In this document: in pieces, positions 15,707 to 22,100 of the stretch
Position numbering within the stretch: the stretch's first letter is position 1
Layout of the letters: each line of letters starts with the position of its first letter
DNA from: CAZAOA01 sp964486765
Lineage (GTDB): Bacteria; Patescibacteriota; UBA1384; XYA2-FULL-43-10
Direction of reading: 5' to 3'
DNA length: 64,000 nucleotides
Assembly: GCA_964486765.1 (NCBI GenBank)
Contig: CAZAOA010000001.1
Coordinates: forward strand, 1-64,000
Made by a program: the position numbers and the translations under genes
Notes under the pieces: model-generated
The model's input: only the letters and a program-made list of their open reading frames with translations
Told to the model about the DNA's origin: nothing
Database searches by the model: none

Positions 15707-16477
15707 ATGACAAATAGTATGTATCTTTATGCGATAATCGTTTTTTTGGTTGGTTTGAGTGTGGGCAGTTTTTTGAATGTCGTAATTTTCAGGTTAGACG
15801 ATTTAAAAAGTCTTGTTAAAGAACGATCACTCTGCAGAAAATGCAGGAAAACAATACTTTGGTATGATCTGATTCCACTTTTAAGCTTTGTATTGTTAAA
15901 GGGGAAGTGTCGAAATTGTAGTAATGAAATTTCTTGGCAATACCCGATTGTTGAACTCTTCATTGGATTGTTAGCCCTTCTCGTATTTGCGTATTTCGGT
16001 TTAAGTTTTGCAGCGCTGTATTATTTCATCATCTTTGTACTCTTGGCGGTGGTATTTGTAGTTGACTTTAAAACTCAAATGGTGCCAGAAGAATTTGTTT
16101 GGGCTGCTTTAGCTATCACTGCATTGGGGTCATGGTATTTTGGAGGGTTCGGAGTTTTAAACATGGTCTATGGCGGGCTTGTGGGAGTTTTGGTCCCAGC
16201 ATTGTTAGTCATAGTTTCAAAGGAAAAATGGATGGGAGTCGGAGACATCAAAATCGGTTTGCTTTTGGGTCTACTTGTTGGGTTCCCTGCTGCGATACTG
16301 ATGATATTTTTATCGTTTGTACTTGGGTCTATCGTTGGGCTTACTGCCATTGTATTAAAAAGCAAGAAGTTAAAAGACAGCTTACCTTTTGCACCATTTT
16401 TGATATCAGGAGGGTTGATCACACTATTTTGGGGCCGCTTGGTGATAAATTGGTATCTGGGTAATTTCTTCTATTAA
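15707..16477 (+). CDS. pilD: Prepilin peptidase (A24 family)
   Basis: 256 residues from the ATG at 15707; an earlier ATG lies inside the upstream hairpin and is unlikely. The N-terminal DiS_P_DiS region has GSFLNVVIFRL and the two zinc-type pairs CRKC and CRNC. The two catalytic aspartates of the A24 family are in VVDFKTQMVP and GVGDIKIGLLLG. There are seven or so hydrophobic segments. The enzyme cleaves the leader of type IV prepilins and may N-methylate the new N-terminus. It is embedded among its substrates. Confidence 0.92.
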   Translation: MTNSMYLYAIIVFLVGLSVGSFLNVVIFRLDDLKSLVKERSLCRKCRKTILWYDLIPLLSFVLLKGKCRNCSNEISWQYPIVELFIGLLALLVFAYFGLSFAALYYFIIFVLLAVVFVVDFKTQMVPEEFVWAALAITALGSWYFGGFGVLNMVYGGLVGVLVPALLVIVSKEKWMGVGDIKIGLLLGLLVGFPAAILMIFLSFVLGSIVGLTAIVLKSKKLKDSLPFAPFLISGGLITLFWGRLVINWYLGNFFY

Positions 16478-16497
16478 GATGTTAATTGGGAGGGTAT

Positions 16498-17106
16498 ATG
16501 AAAAAAAGTGTGCTTTTTTTGGTAAGGAAACGTGGCTTTACGCTTATTGAGCTTTTAATAGTGATCTCTATAATTGGGATTTTGAGCACCATTGTGTATA
16601 TAAACTGGTCAAATGCTCAGTTAAAGGCAAGGGATAACAAGCGCAAGGCCGACTTGCAAGCTGTATCAAGTGCTTTAGTTTTGTATTATGCAGATAACAA
16701 GAACTATATTGCCAGACCATATTCTGGAGGAACCTCAATATCTGGCCAAAGAATCGGTTTCAATGTTAGCGAACTTGCTCCATTAGAGACTCAAAACTAT
16801 ATTTCTGATCTGCCAGAAGATCCATTAAACCAAATCGGAATTGATAAATCGTGTAAATACCTCTACCTTCAAAATACTGATGGTGGAGGGGAACCTCAAG
16901 AATATAAATTGTTATCTACATCAGCTGAATCTCTCGGAACTAATTCAAATACGTGCAAATCTACTGCTGCTGAATTCGCGAATAATCAATATCCATGCAA
17001 AACCCTGCAAGTCTCATCATCTTCTGAATCAAAAAAATGGAAATACTCTAACGCGAAGGACGAATCAGATGTTAAAGGATGTGCAAATTATCCTGGTATA
17101 AAATGA
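16498..17106 (+). CDS. Type IV pilin-like protein
   Basis: 202 residues from the ATG at 16498 (GGGAGGG upstream). Prepilin motif RKRGFTLIELLIVISIIG follows a slightly longer leader (KKSVLFLV). It is followed by the usual ARDNKRKADLQAVSSAL helix. The C-terminal domain contains four cysteines (CKYLYL, NTCKS, PCKTL, GCANY), enough for two disulfides. Its stop codon overlaps the next ATG by four bases, so it is coupled to the following pseudopilin. Confidence 0.83.
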   Translation: MKKSVLFLVRKRGFTLIELLIVISIIGILSTIVYINWSNAQLKARDNKRKADLQAVSSALVLYYADNKNYIARPYSGGTSISGQRIGFNVSELAPLETQNYISDLPEDPLNQIGIDKSCKYLYLQNTDGGGEPQEYKLLSTSAESLGTNSNTCKSTAAEFANNQYPCKTLQVSSSSESKKWKYSNAKDESDVKGCANYPGIK

Positions 17107-17699
17107 AAAAAGCTTTCACTTTAATAAGGCTTCCAGTGGTCAAAAAGCGTGGCTTCACGCTTATCGAACTATTGATCGTAATCGTTCTTATAACTATGAT
17201 GGTAATTGTGGCCGTGCCACAATTTTCGAAGTTCGGAAAGCGTTCAGAGTTGTCCAATAAAGCAGAAGAATTTAAGTTACTATTTGAAAATTCAAAAAAA
17301 TTTGCCACTAACCCTGAGTTAAATTCTAACGGTATAGCGATAACTTTGAACTATATTACAGGTATAAATAGTGTTGCTAATAAAGCTAATTTCATTGATA
17401 TAGACAAACCATGGTCGGGGATGAGTACATCGTTGTGGCAAGAAGTATATATCCCACCAGACGATATCTATATTAAGAACACCACGGGCACAACGCAAAA
17501 ATCAGAAATTTATTTTGTGGCACCAGGTCATTACACAAAAGTAAACAGTACTTTGGGCGTAGGTTTTAGAATTTGTTATGAGCAATCCGTTTGTAATAAC
17601 GGTAATGGCGATTTTGTTGATGTCAATCTTACTCCGTCAGATACATCGAAAACATCTGATCAAAATTTTAAAGTTATAATAAATGAATCTTGGAGATAA
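17103..17699 (+). CDS. Pseudopilin with a doubled prepilin motif
   Basis: 198 residues from the ATG at 17103 (ATGA overlap with the preceding gene). As in the first pilin of the cluster, the leader is doubled: KKAFTLIRLPVVKKRG and then GFTLIELLIVIVLITMM. The first copy has degenerated (alanine instead of glycine, LIR for LIE), which suggests only the second is processed. The rest resembles a GspH/FimT-type minor pseudopilin: a long helix, then a beta-rich domain with a Cys pair (RICYEQSVCNNG). Likely a minor pilin that primes pilus assembly. Confidence 0.8.
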   Translation: MKKAFTLIRLPVVKKRGFTLIELLIVIVLITMMVIVAVPQFSKFGKRSELSNKAEEFKLLFENSKKFATNPELNSNGIAITLNYITGINSVANKANFIDIDKPWSGMSTSLWQEVYIPPDDIYIKNTTGTTQKSEIYFVAPGHYTKVNSTLGVGFRICYEQSVCNNGNGDFVDVNLTPSDTSKTSDQNFKVIINESWR

Positions 17700-18282
17700 T
17701 AAAAAAGGTTTTGGGATAATAGAAGTGCTTCTAGCGGGGGTTATAATTATCACTATGCTAGTAGCACTTGTTTATGTTGCAAGAGGAGCGATAAATGGAG
17801 CAGTTTATTCGAAGCAAAGAGTTCAAGCCGTTTTTTTAGCTCAAGAAGGAATTGAAACAATAAGACAGATCAGAGACTCCAACTATATAGACGGAAAATC
17901 TGACACCAAATGGAATACTCTTGCTGGAGAAGCATCTTCAAATAAAGTCGAAACAATTGGTTCAAATGGCAGAACCGTAAACGATCCTTATTGCATAAGA
18001 AAAAATATTAACAATTCTACTCTGCGTTACCATATGGTGGATTGTAAAGATGATAAAGTTGACCCCGAAAGGAGTGGCAATTTTGAGATTGATGGGGTGG
18101 ATTACACTCGAAATATACATTTTTATCCTACTGGCACAAAATTGTTTGCAGATCCGTCAGGGATAGAGAGCCCAGAGGAAAATTCTTATAGAATTGTAGT
18201 TTTTGTAAGATGGAATCATCTTGGAGATGAAAAAGAGATTAAGCTAGATGAGGTAATAGCCAATTCGAGACAGGCATGGTAG
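17683..18282 (+). CDS. PilV-like minor pilin
   Basis: 199 residues, overlapping the preceding gene by 17 bases. The leader is NKKGFGIIEVLLAGVIIITM, with the GIIEVL form typical of PilV/GspI-type minor pilins. It is followed by AQEGIETIRQIRDSNY, a sequence signature often seen in pilin-like proteins of CPR bacteria. There are two cysteines (YCIRK, DCKDD). Probably part of the priming complex at the pilus tip together with the neighbours. Confidence 0.78.
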   Translation: MNLGDNKKGFGIIEVLLAGVIIITMLVALVYVARGAINGAVYSKQRVQAVFLAQEGIETIRQIRDSNYIDGKSDTKWNTLAGEASSNKVETIGSNGRTVNDPYCIRKNINNSTLRYHMVDCKDDKVDPERSGNFEIDGVDYTRNIHFYPTGTKLFADPSGIESPEENSYRIVVFVRWNHLGDEKEIKLDEVIANSRQAW

Positions 18283-18294
18283 AAGATAGAATAG

Positions 18295-18358
18295 AGCCCG
18301 CCAAAGTGGCGAGGTCCTCGCCTCGACGGCGAAGCCAGGCGGGTCGCCCAAAGGGCGG
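18295..18358. repeat. GC-rich palindromic repeat between minor pilin genes
   Basis: The stretch contains GCCCGCCAAAGTGGCGAGG, GCCTCGACGGCGAAGCC, AGGCGGG and CGCCCAAAGGGCGG, several small nested palindromes in an otherwise AT-rich region. Same general type as the CCGCC/GGCGG repeats near the tRNAs. Confidence 0.7.
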
Positions 18359-18383
18359 AAATAGAGAATAAAGAATAGAGAGT

Positions 18384-19196
18384 ATGAAAATTCATAAAAA
18401 AAATAGAGGATTTACACTTATAGAGATACTGATCGCTACGGCGATATTTGCTATGATTATGGTTATTACAGTGTCAACTTTTTCATGGGCCGCAGCATAC
18501 AATGGAAAGCTGAAAGAGATGAGATTGACTTCAAGAAATGGGATGAAAATCGCTGAAGATATTTCATCTGAAATACGACTCGCCAATGGATCACCATTGG
18601 GGGCAAAATACGGCTCAAATTTGGGTTCAAATTGGTACAAGAACTATACCGGGCGTGACATACGTTCAGGAGAAATAGTTCTTATGAACTGCACTAAATT
18701 ATCAAGGCTAAATTGCGAGTTGCATTCAAATTTAGATGCTGACAAATTGTCCGATTCTATGAAGGCTCCTGTTAATGTTTCTGATGCAAATGCAAATACC
18801 CTTCTTATCTTCCAGAGGAGTAAAAAGCGGATGGTTCTATACCAGAGTGTAAAAACTGATCAAGTGCCCTATAAGACAGGTGCAACCAGTGCCGATAATT
18901 TGTATAACTATGCTTTATATAAAACAGTATATAATGCAAGTGAATGGCCAGATGAATTTGATTTTTCTGCGTCAGATAGTAATTGGGGTAAAGTAGAGAT
19001 GCTAAATGATGATGATGTTAGTATTGATGTTGATTTCGGAGGATTTGGTCCGGTGTCAAAGAATCGACTTCAACAGCCGTTTGTAGAGTTTTTGCTCTCG
19101 GCAAAATCGATTGATTATGAAAATATTCAGCCAGGATTTAGAGACAATTTCGATATCCAGAGCAGAGTTGAGACGCGAGAATATAACAAACCGTAG
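18384..19196 (+). CDS. PilW-like minor pilin
   Basis: 270 residues. Prepilin leader KKNRGFTLIEILIATAIFAM, followed by a long helix and a large beta-rich domain, the usual size and plan of PilW/GspJ-type minor pilins (residue SRNGMKIAEDISSEIRLANG region typical). Separated from the previous pilin by the palindromic repeat at 18295-18358. It is the last gene of the pilus locus; no secretin or PilQ-like gene follows, in line with a cell without an outer membrane. Confidence 0.78.
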   Translation: MKIHKKNRGFTLIEILIATAIFAMIMVITVSTFSWAAAYNGKLKEMRLTSRNGMKIAEDISSEIRLANGSPLGAKYGSNLGSNWYKNYTGRDIRSGEIVLMNCTKLSRLNCELHSNLDADKLSDSMKAPVNVSDANANTLLIFQRSKKRMVLYQSVKTDQVPYKTGATSADNLYNYALYKTVYNASEWPDEFDFSASDSNWGKVEMLNDDDVSIDVDFGGFGPVSKNRLQQPFVEFLLSAKSIDYENIQPGFRDNFDIQSRVETREYNKP

Positions 19197-19249
19197 GAAA
19201 ATCGAATAACTAATTGGTACGAATAGCAAATTACGAATATGAACACGTC

Positions 19250-19278
19250 TTGAATAGTATATGTTGTTAATGTAATAT
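19250..19278 (+). promoter_or_regulatory. trpS promoter, predicted leaderless transcript
   Basis: TTGAAT (19250-19255), 17-base spacer, TAATAT (19273-19278). The expected start point, seven bases after the -10 box, is the A of the trpS ATG (19286). Confidence 0.6.
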
Positions 19279-19285
19279 AAAAGTT

Positions 19286-20365
19286 ATGGAAAACAAGAAA
19301 AAAATCTCATTTTCAGGAATAAAGCCTAGTGGTGATTTGCACATTGGAAACTACTTAGGTGCGATCAAGCAGTGGGTTAAGATGCAGGATGATTTTGATG
19401 AATCTATTTATTGTATAGTCGATCTTCATGCGATAACTGTGCCACAAGATCCAAAAAAGCTCAAAGAAAATATCCTTTCAACTACGGCTCTCTACATCGC
19501 TTGCGGAATTGATCCCAATAAAGCAGATATATTCGTTCAATCAACCAGACCGGAACATGCTGAATTGATGTGGATATTAAATACTTTCCCAACAATAGGT
19601 ATGTTGGCCAGAATGACACAGTTTAAAGAGAAATCTGAACAGATTGATAAAAAAGAATACCAGAAAATCGGGATTAAACTCAATAAGATAAACCAGGATG
19701 AAAAATACGGTTGGATATCAGCACCAAGATTTACGCCACTAGGAATATTTAATTATCCAATTCTAATGGCGGCGGACATACTATTATATCAAACGACTCA
19801 CGTTCCAGTTGGAGAAGACCAAAAACAACACATAGAAATTACTCAAAGCTTAGCTAAAAGGATAAACAATATTTATAGTAGTGAGATTTTTACGGTGCCC
19901 AAACCAGTTTTGAACCCAGCTTCATCAAGGATAATGAGCTTAGATGATCCAAAGAAGAAGATGAGTAAATCAGATGAGTCGGATGCCGGCTATATCTCTA
20001 TGACCGACACACCAGATGATATCAAACGGAAAATTAAGCGTGCAGTAACCGATTCGGGATCAGAAATTAAGTCAGGTGATGACAAGCCAGCGCTGACTAA
20101 TCTTCTAAATATTTACTCCGAATTTTCTGGAAAAAGTGTTGAAGATATTGAAAGCGATTTTAAGGATAAAGGTTACGGAGAATTTAAAGAGTCGTTGGCC
20201 GATGTAATTGTTGAAGGCTTAAAAACGATTCAAGAAAAATACAAAGAGTTAATGGCTGATAGAGAGTCATTGATATCAATATTGAACAAAGGTTCCGAAA
20301 AGATAGCACCGGTAGCACAAAAAACATTGAAAGACCTTAAAGATAAAATCGGATTGGGAATATAA
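19286..20365 (+). CDS. trpS: Tryptophanyl-tRNA synthetase
   Basis: 359 residues, class I synthetase. The HIGH-type motif is KPSGDLHIGNYLGA near residue 10-25, and the KMSKS motif is intact in KKMSKSDES near residue 233. MAADILLYQTTHVPVGEDQ, which lines the tryptophan/adenylate site, is also present. It charges tRNA-Trp, whose gene is at 1522. Between QFKEKSEQ and the NYPILMAAD strand there are extra residues (about 140-165) compared with usual TrpRS. Predicted to be translated from a leaderless mRNA. Confidence 0.93.
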   Translation: MENKKKISFSGIKPSGDLHIGNYLGAIKQWVKMQDDFDESIYCIVDLHAITVPQDPKKLKENILSTTALYIACGIDPNKADIFVQSTRPEHAELMWILNTFPTIGMLARMTQFKEKSEQIDKKEYQKIGIKLNKINQDEKYGWISAPRFTPLGIFNYPILMAADILLYQTTHVPVGEDQKQHIEITQSLAKRINNIYSSEIFTVPKPVLNPASSRIMSLDDPKKKMSKSDESDAGYISMTDTPDDIKRKIKRAVTDSGSEIKSGDDKPALTNLLNIYSEFSGKSVEDIESDFKDKGYGEFKESLADVIVEGLKTIQEKYKELMADRESLISILNKGSEKIAPVAQKTLKDLKDKIGLGI

Positions 20366-20373
20366 TATAAATT

Positions 20374-20817
20374 ATGTCAACAATTTTCATTAACACTGAT
20401 GGTGGGTCGCGTGGTAACCCTGGTCCAGCTGGGATCGGGGTGGCTTTTTATAATGAAGAAGGAGATGAGATTCACAGATACGGAGAATTTATCGGAGAGG
20501 CAACAAATAATCAAGCAGAGTACCAAGCGATCATAAAAGGGCTTGAGATATTGAAAAAGAGCAAGTGGTACAAAGCGAAAAATGGTAGTAGTGCTAAAAT
20601 AATTTGCAGATTAGATAGCCAACTGGTTGTCGAACAGATAAACGGCAACTATAAAGTTAAGAATGATGAAATAAAAATATTGAAAGAAAAAATAGATGAG
20701 ATAGTTATGGATATGCATATCGATAAAGAATTTATCCACGTCCCCAGAGAAGAAAATAAGTTAGCGGATAAGATGGTTAACGATGCACTTGATAAGGAAC
20801 TAAAAAAGAAGAAATGA
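20374..20817 (+). CDS. rnhA: Ribonuclease HI family protein
   Basis: 147 residues. All four acidic residues of the RNase H fold are seen: D in NTDGGSRGNPGPAG, E in NNQAEYQAI, D in CRLDSQLVVEQ and D in ENKLADKMVNDA. It degrades RNA in RNA-DNA hybrids such as Okazaki primers and R-loops. The form lacks the basic protrusion of E. coli RNase HI, as do many small RNase H-like proteins. It starts eight bases after trpS and overlaps the DUF167 gene by four bases. Confidence 0.88.
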   Translation: MSTIFINTDGGSRGNPGPAGIGVAFYNEEGDEIHRYGEFIGEATNNQAEYQAIIKGLEILKKSKWYKAKNGSSAKIICRLDSQLVVEQINGNYKVKNDEIKILKEKIDEIVMDMHIDKEFIHVPREENKLADKMVNDALDKELKKKK

Positions 20818-21032
20818 GAATCTTCGTAAAAGTCAGAACTTTTGCAAAAACTAATAGAGTTGAGAAACTCTCCGAAGACGCCTATAGGGTTTATACTTCG
20901 GCAAAACCAGTTGATGGAGAAGCAAACAAAGCAGTGACCTCACTGCTTTCCAAGTATTTTAAAACTGCAAAATCAAACATAGAAGTTATTGCTGGACAAA
21001 AATCTGGAGATAAAATTGTAATAATTAACTAG
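20814..21032 (+). CDS. DUF167 (YggU-family) protein
   Basis: 72 residues matching the whole DUF167 domain: KVRTFAKTNRVEKL, then YRVYTSAKPVDGEANKAV and VIAGQKSGDKIVII. The AxPxxGxAN signature is present as AKPVDGEAN. Function of the family is unknown. Translationally coupled to rnhA through an ATGA overlap. Confidence 0.85.
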   Translation: MRIFVKVRTFAKTNRVEKLSEDAYRVYTSAKPVDGEANKAVTSLLSKYFKTAKSNIEVIAGQKSGDKIVIIN

Positions 21033-21060
21033 CTTAGAACTATTGTGATCTAAAAAGAAT

Positions 21061-21091
21061 GAGCCCGGTCCCACATTTGTGGGCCGGGCTC
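21061..21091. terminator. Strong GC-rich hairpin between convergent genes
   Basis: GAGCCCGGTCCCAC (21061-21074), loop ATTT, GTGGGCCGGGCTC (21079-21091) with one bulged T. It lies between the DUF167 gene and the minus-strand SpoVS-like gene and could end both. Confidence 0.7.
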
Positions 21092-21113
21092 TGGGTTCGA
21101 CGATGTCGTTTGC

Positions 21114-21557
21114 TCACTTACTCATCGGAACAAATACGATGGACCATGAGATACCAGTTGTCTCTCGGCCCTCGATATCAGTGACGAAGAAGCTTGGTGT
21201 CATCATGGGCAGAATACCTCTCTGCCTAAGACGTTCGCGTAGTCTGGCAACGGCTTTAGTGAGTTGATTGTTAGCTCCAGCCCCGATAAGCCTGACCCTG
21301 AAGGCTGTTTTGCCTTCTTTCCGTTGATGGTTCATTGCGCTAGCAAGCTTTTCAGGGTTGGTTGTTGAGCTGACCCTGATTTCATCTGGATGTGGCTTTT
21401 GCTGTGGTAGCTTCGGCGTCGTCCTCGCCCTACGTTGCTGTGGTGGCTTCGGCTTCATCTTTCGCCGTTGTGGTGGCTTCGGCTTCGGATTCATTCTACG
21501 TTGCTGTGATGGATTCGACGTCGGCTTCGCCATACGTTGCTGTGGTGACTTCGGCAT
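21114..21557 (-). CDS. SpoVS-like (Alba-type) domain protein with a basic Pro-rich tail
   Basis: 147 residues from the ATG at 21557, chosen because AAAGGA lies six bases upstream (longer in-frame starts at 21638 and 21674 are possible). The first 55 residues are repetitive and very basic (PPQRRKMKPKPPQQRR type). The rest matches the stage V sporulation S fold: EIRVSSTTNPEKLASAM, then RLIGAGANNQLTKAVARL and a C-terminal PSFFVTDIEGRETTG. SpoVS-like proteins are small Alba-like dimers presumed to bind nucleic acid; here the basic tail would support that. GC content is clearly higher than in ileS or rnhA, suggesting transfer. It has its own promoter, divergent from ileS. Confidence 0.75.
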   Translation of the reverse strand: MPKSPQQRMAKPTSNPSQQRRMNPKPKPPQRRKMKPKPPQQRRARTTPKLPQQKPHPDEIRVSSTTNPEKLASAMNHQRKEGKTAFRVRLIGAGANNQLTKAVARLRERLRQRGILPMMTPSFFVTDIEGRETTGISWSIVFVPMSK

Positions 21558-21678
21558 CTGTTGTCCTTTCGTTGCTGTAGTGACGTCAACATCAGCTGTG
21601 GTGAATGGCCTCGAGTGTTGCTTTAACTGTTGCCGCATCTCCTTTCGTGAGTATCTGAACGAACCTGCAAGCAAGACA

Positions 21679-21706
21679 AGTATAACATTATGGTCAAATA
21701 TGTCAA
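21679..21706 (-). promoter_or_regulatory. Promoter of the SpoVS-like gene
   Basis: On the minus strand TTGACA (21706-21701) and TATACT (21684-21679) are separated by 16 bases. The transcript would carry a leader of roughly 115 bases before the ATG at 21557. Confidence 0.7.
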
Positions 21707-21714
21707 TACTAGAT

Positions 21715-21743
21715 TTGACGAATTATATGTAATTTGATACTAT
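21715..21743 (+). promoter_or_regulatory. ileS promoter, back to back with the SpoVS-like promoter
   Basis: TTGACG (21715-21720), 17-base spacer, TACTAT (21738-21743). The two divergent -35 boxes are only eight bases apart. Confidence 0.65.
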
Positions 21744-21749
21744 AGATAC

Positions 21750-21950
21750 ACAAATACATTTGACTCCGCAATCAACGGGGGAATCCATCGAAAGTTGGAA
21801 TGTTAAAGAAAGAACCCTTCGATGAACTCAGGGCAGGCACCTGGTATCAAGGTAGTAGAATCTTCCGGTTGATAACCGTAATTATCAAAATTAAGTATTA
21901 GAATGGCTGGTACCTCATATTAAATGGCCTCAAGAGAGCCATTTTTTAAT
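21750..21950 (+). promoter_or_regulatory. ileS leader: T-box-like attenuated leader of ileS
   Basis: The 350-base leader contains a possible isoleucine specifier ATC in GGTATCAAGG (about 21843-21852), a hairpin CGGTT-GATA-ACCG, and GGCTGGTACC (21905-21914), which resembles the T-box core TGGTACC. Next comes a terminator hairpin AAATGGC...GCCATTT with T6 (21922-21948). The base after TGG (T) would match the A discriminator of tRNA-Ile. Part of stem I, CCCTTCGATGAACTCAGGG, also resembles a dispersed repeat of this genome, so the identification is tentative. Confidence 0.5.
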
Positions 21951-22100
21951 TTCCAAATATCTATTTCCAATATCTAAATAAACTCAATAAACTTAAATCA
22001 CAAATACCAAAAACATATCAAAAATGATAAAATAGAATTGGTTATATAAAAAGTATTATTCCTTATCGGTGAATATCAGTGAATTAAATCTGTGGTAGTT

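Noticed and set aside
21358..21732. Plus-strand open frame of 124 codons rich in Cys/Gly/Phe
   Set aside because: It is the antisense shadow of the repetitive basic tail of the SpoVS-like gene; the minus-strand gene has a ribosome binding site, promoter and recognisable domain.
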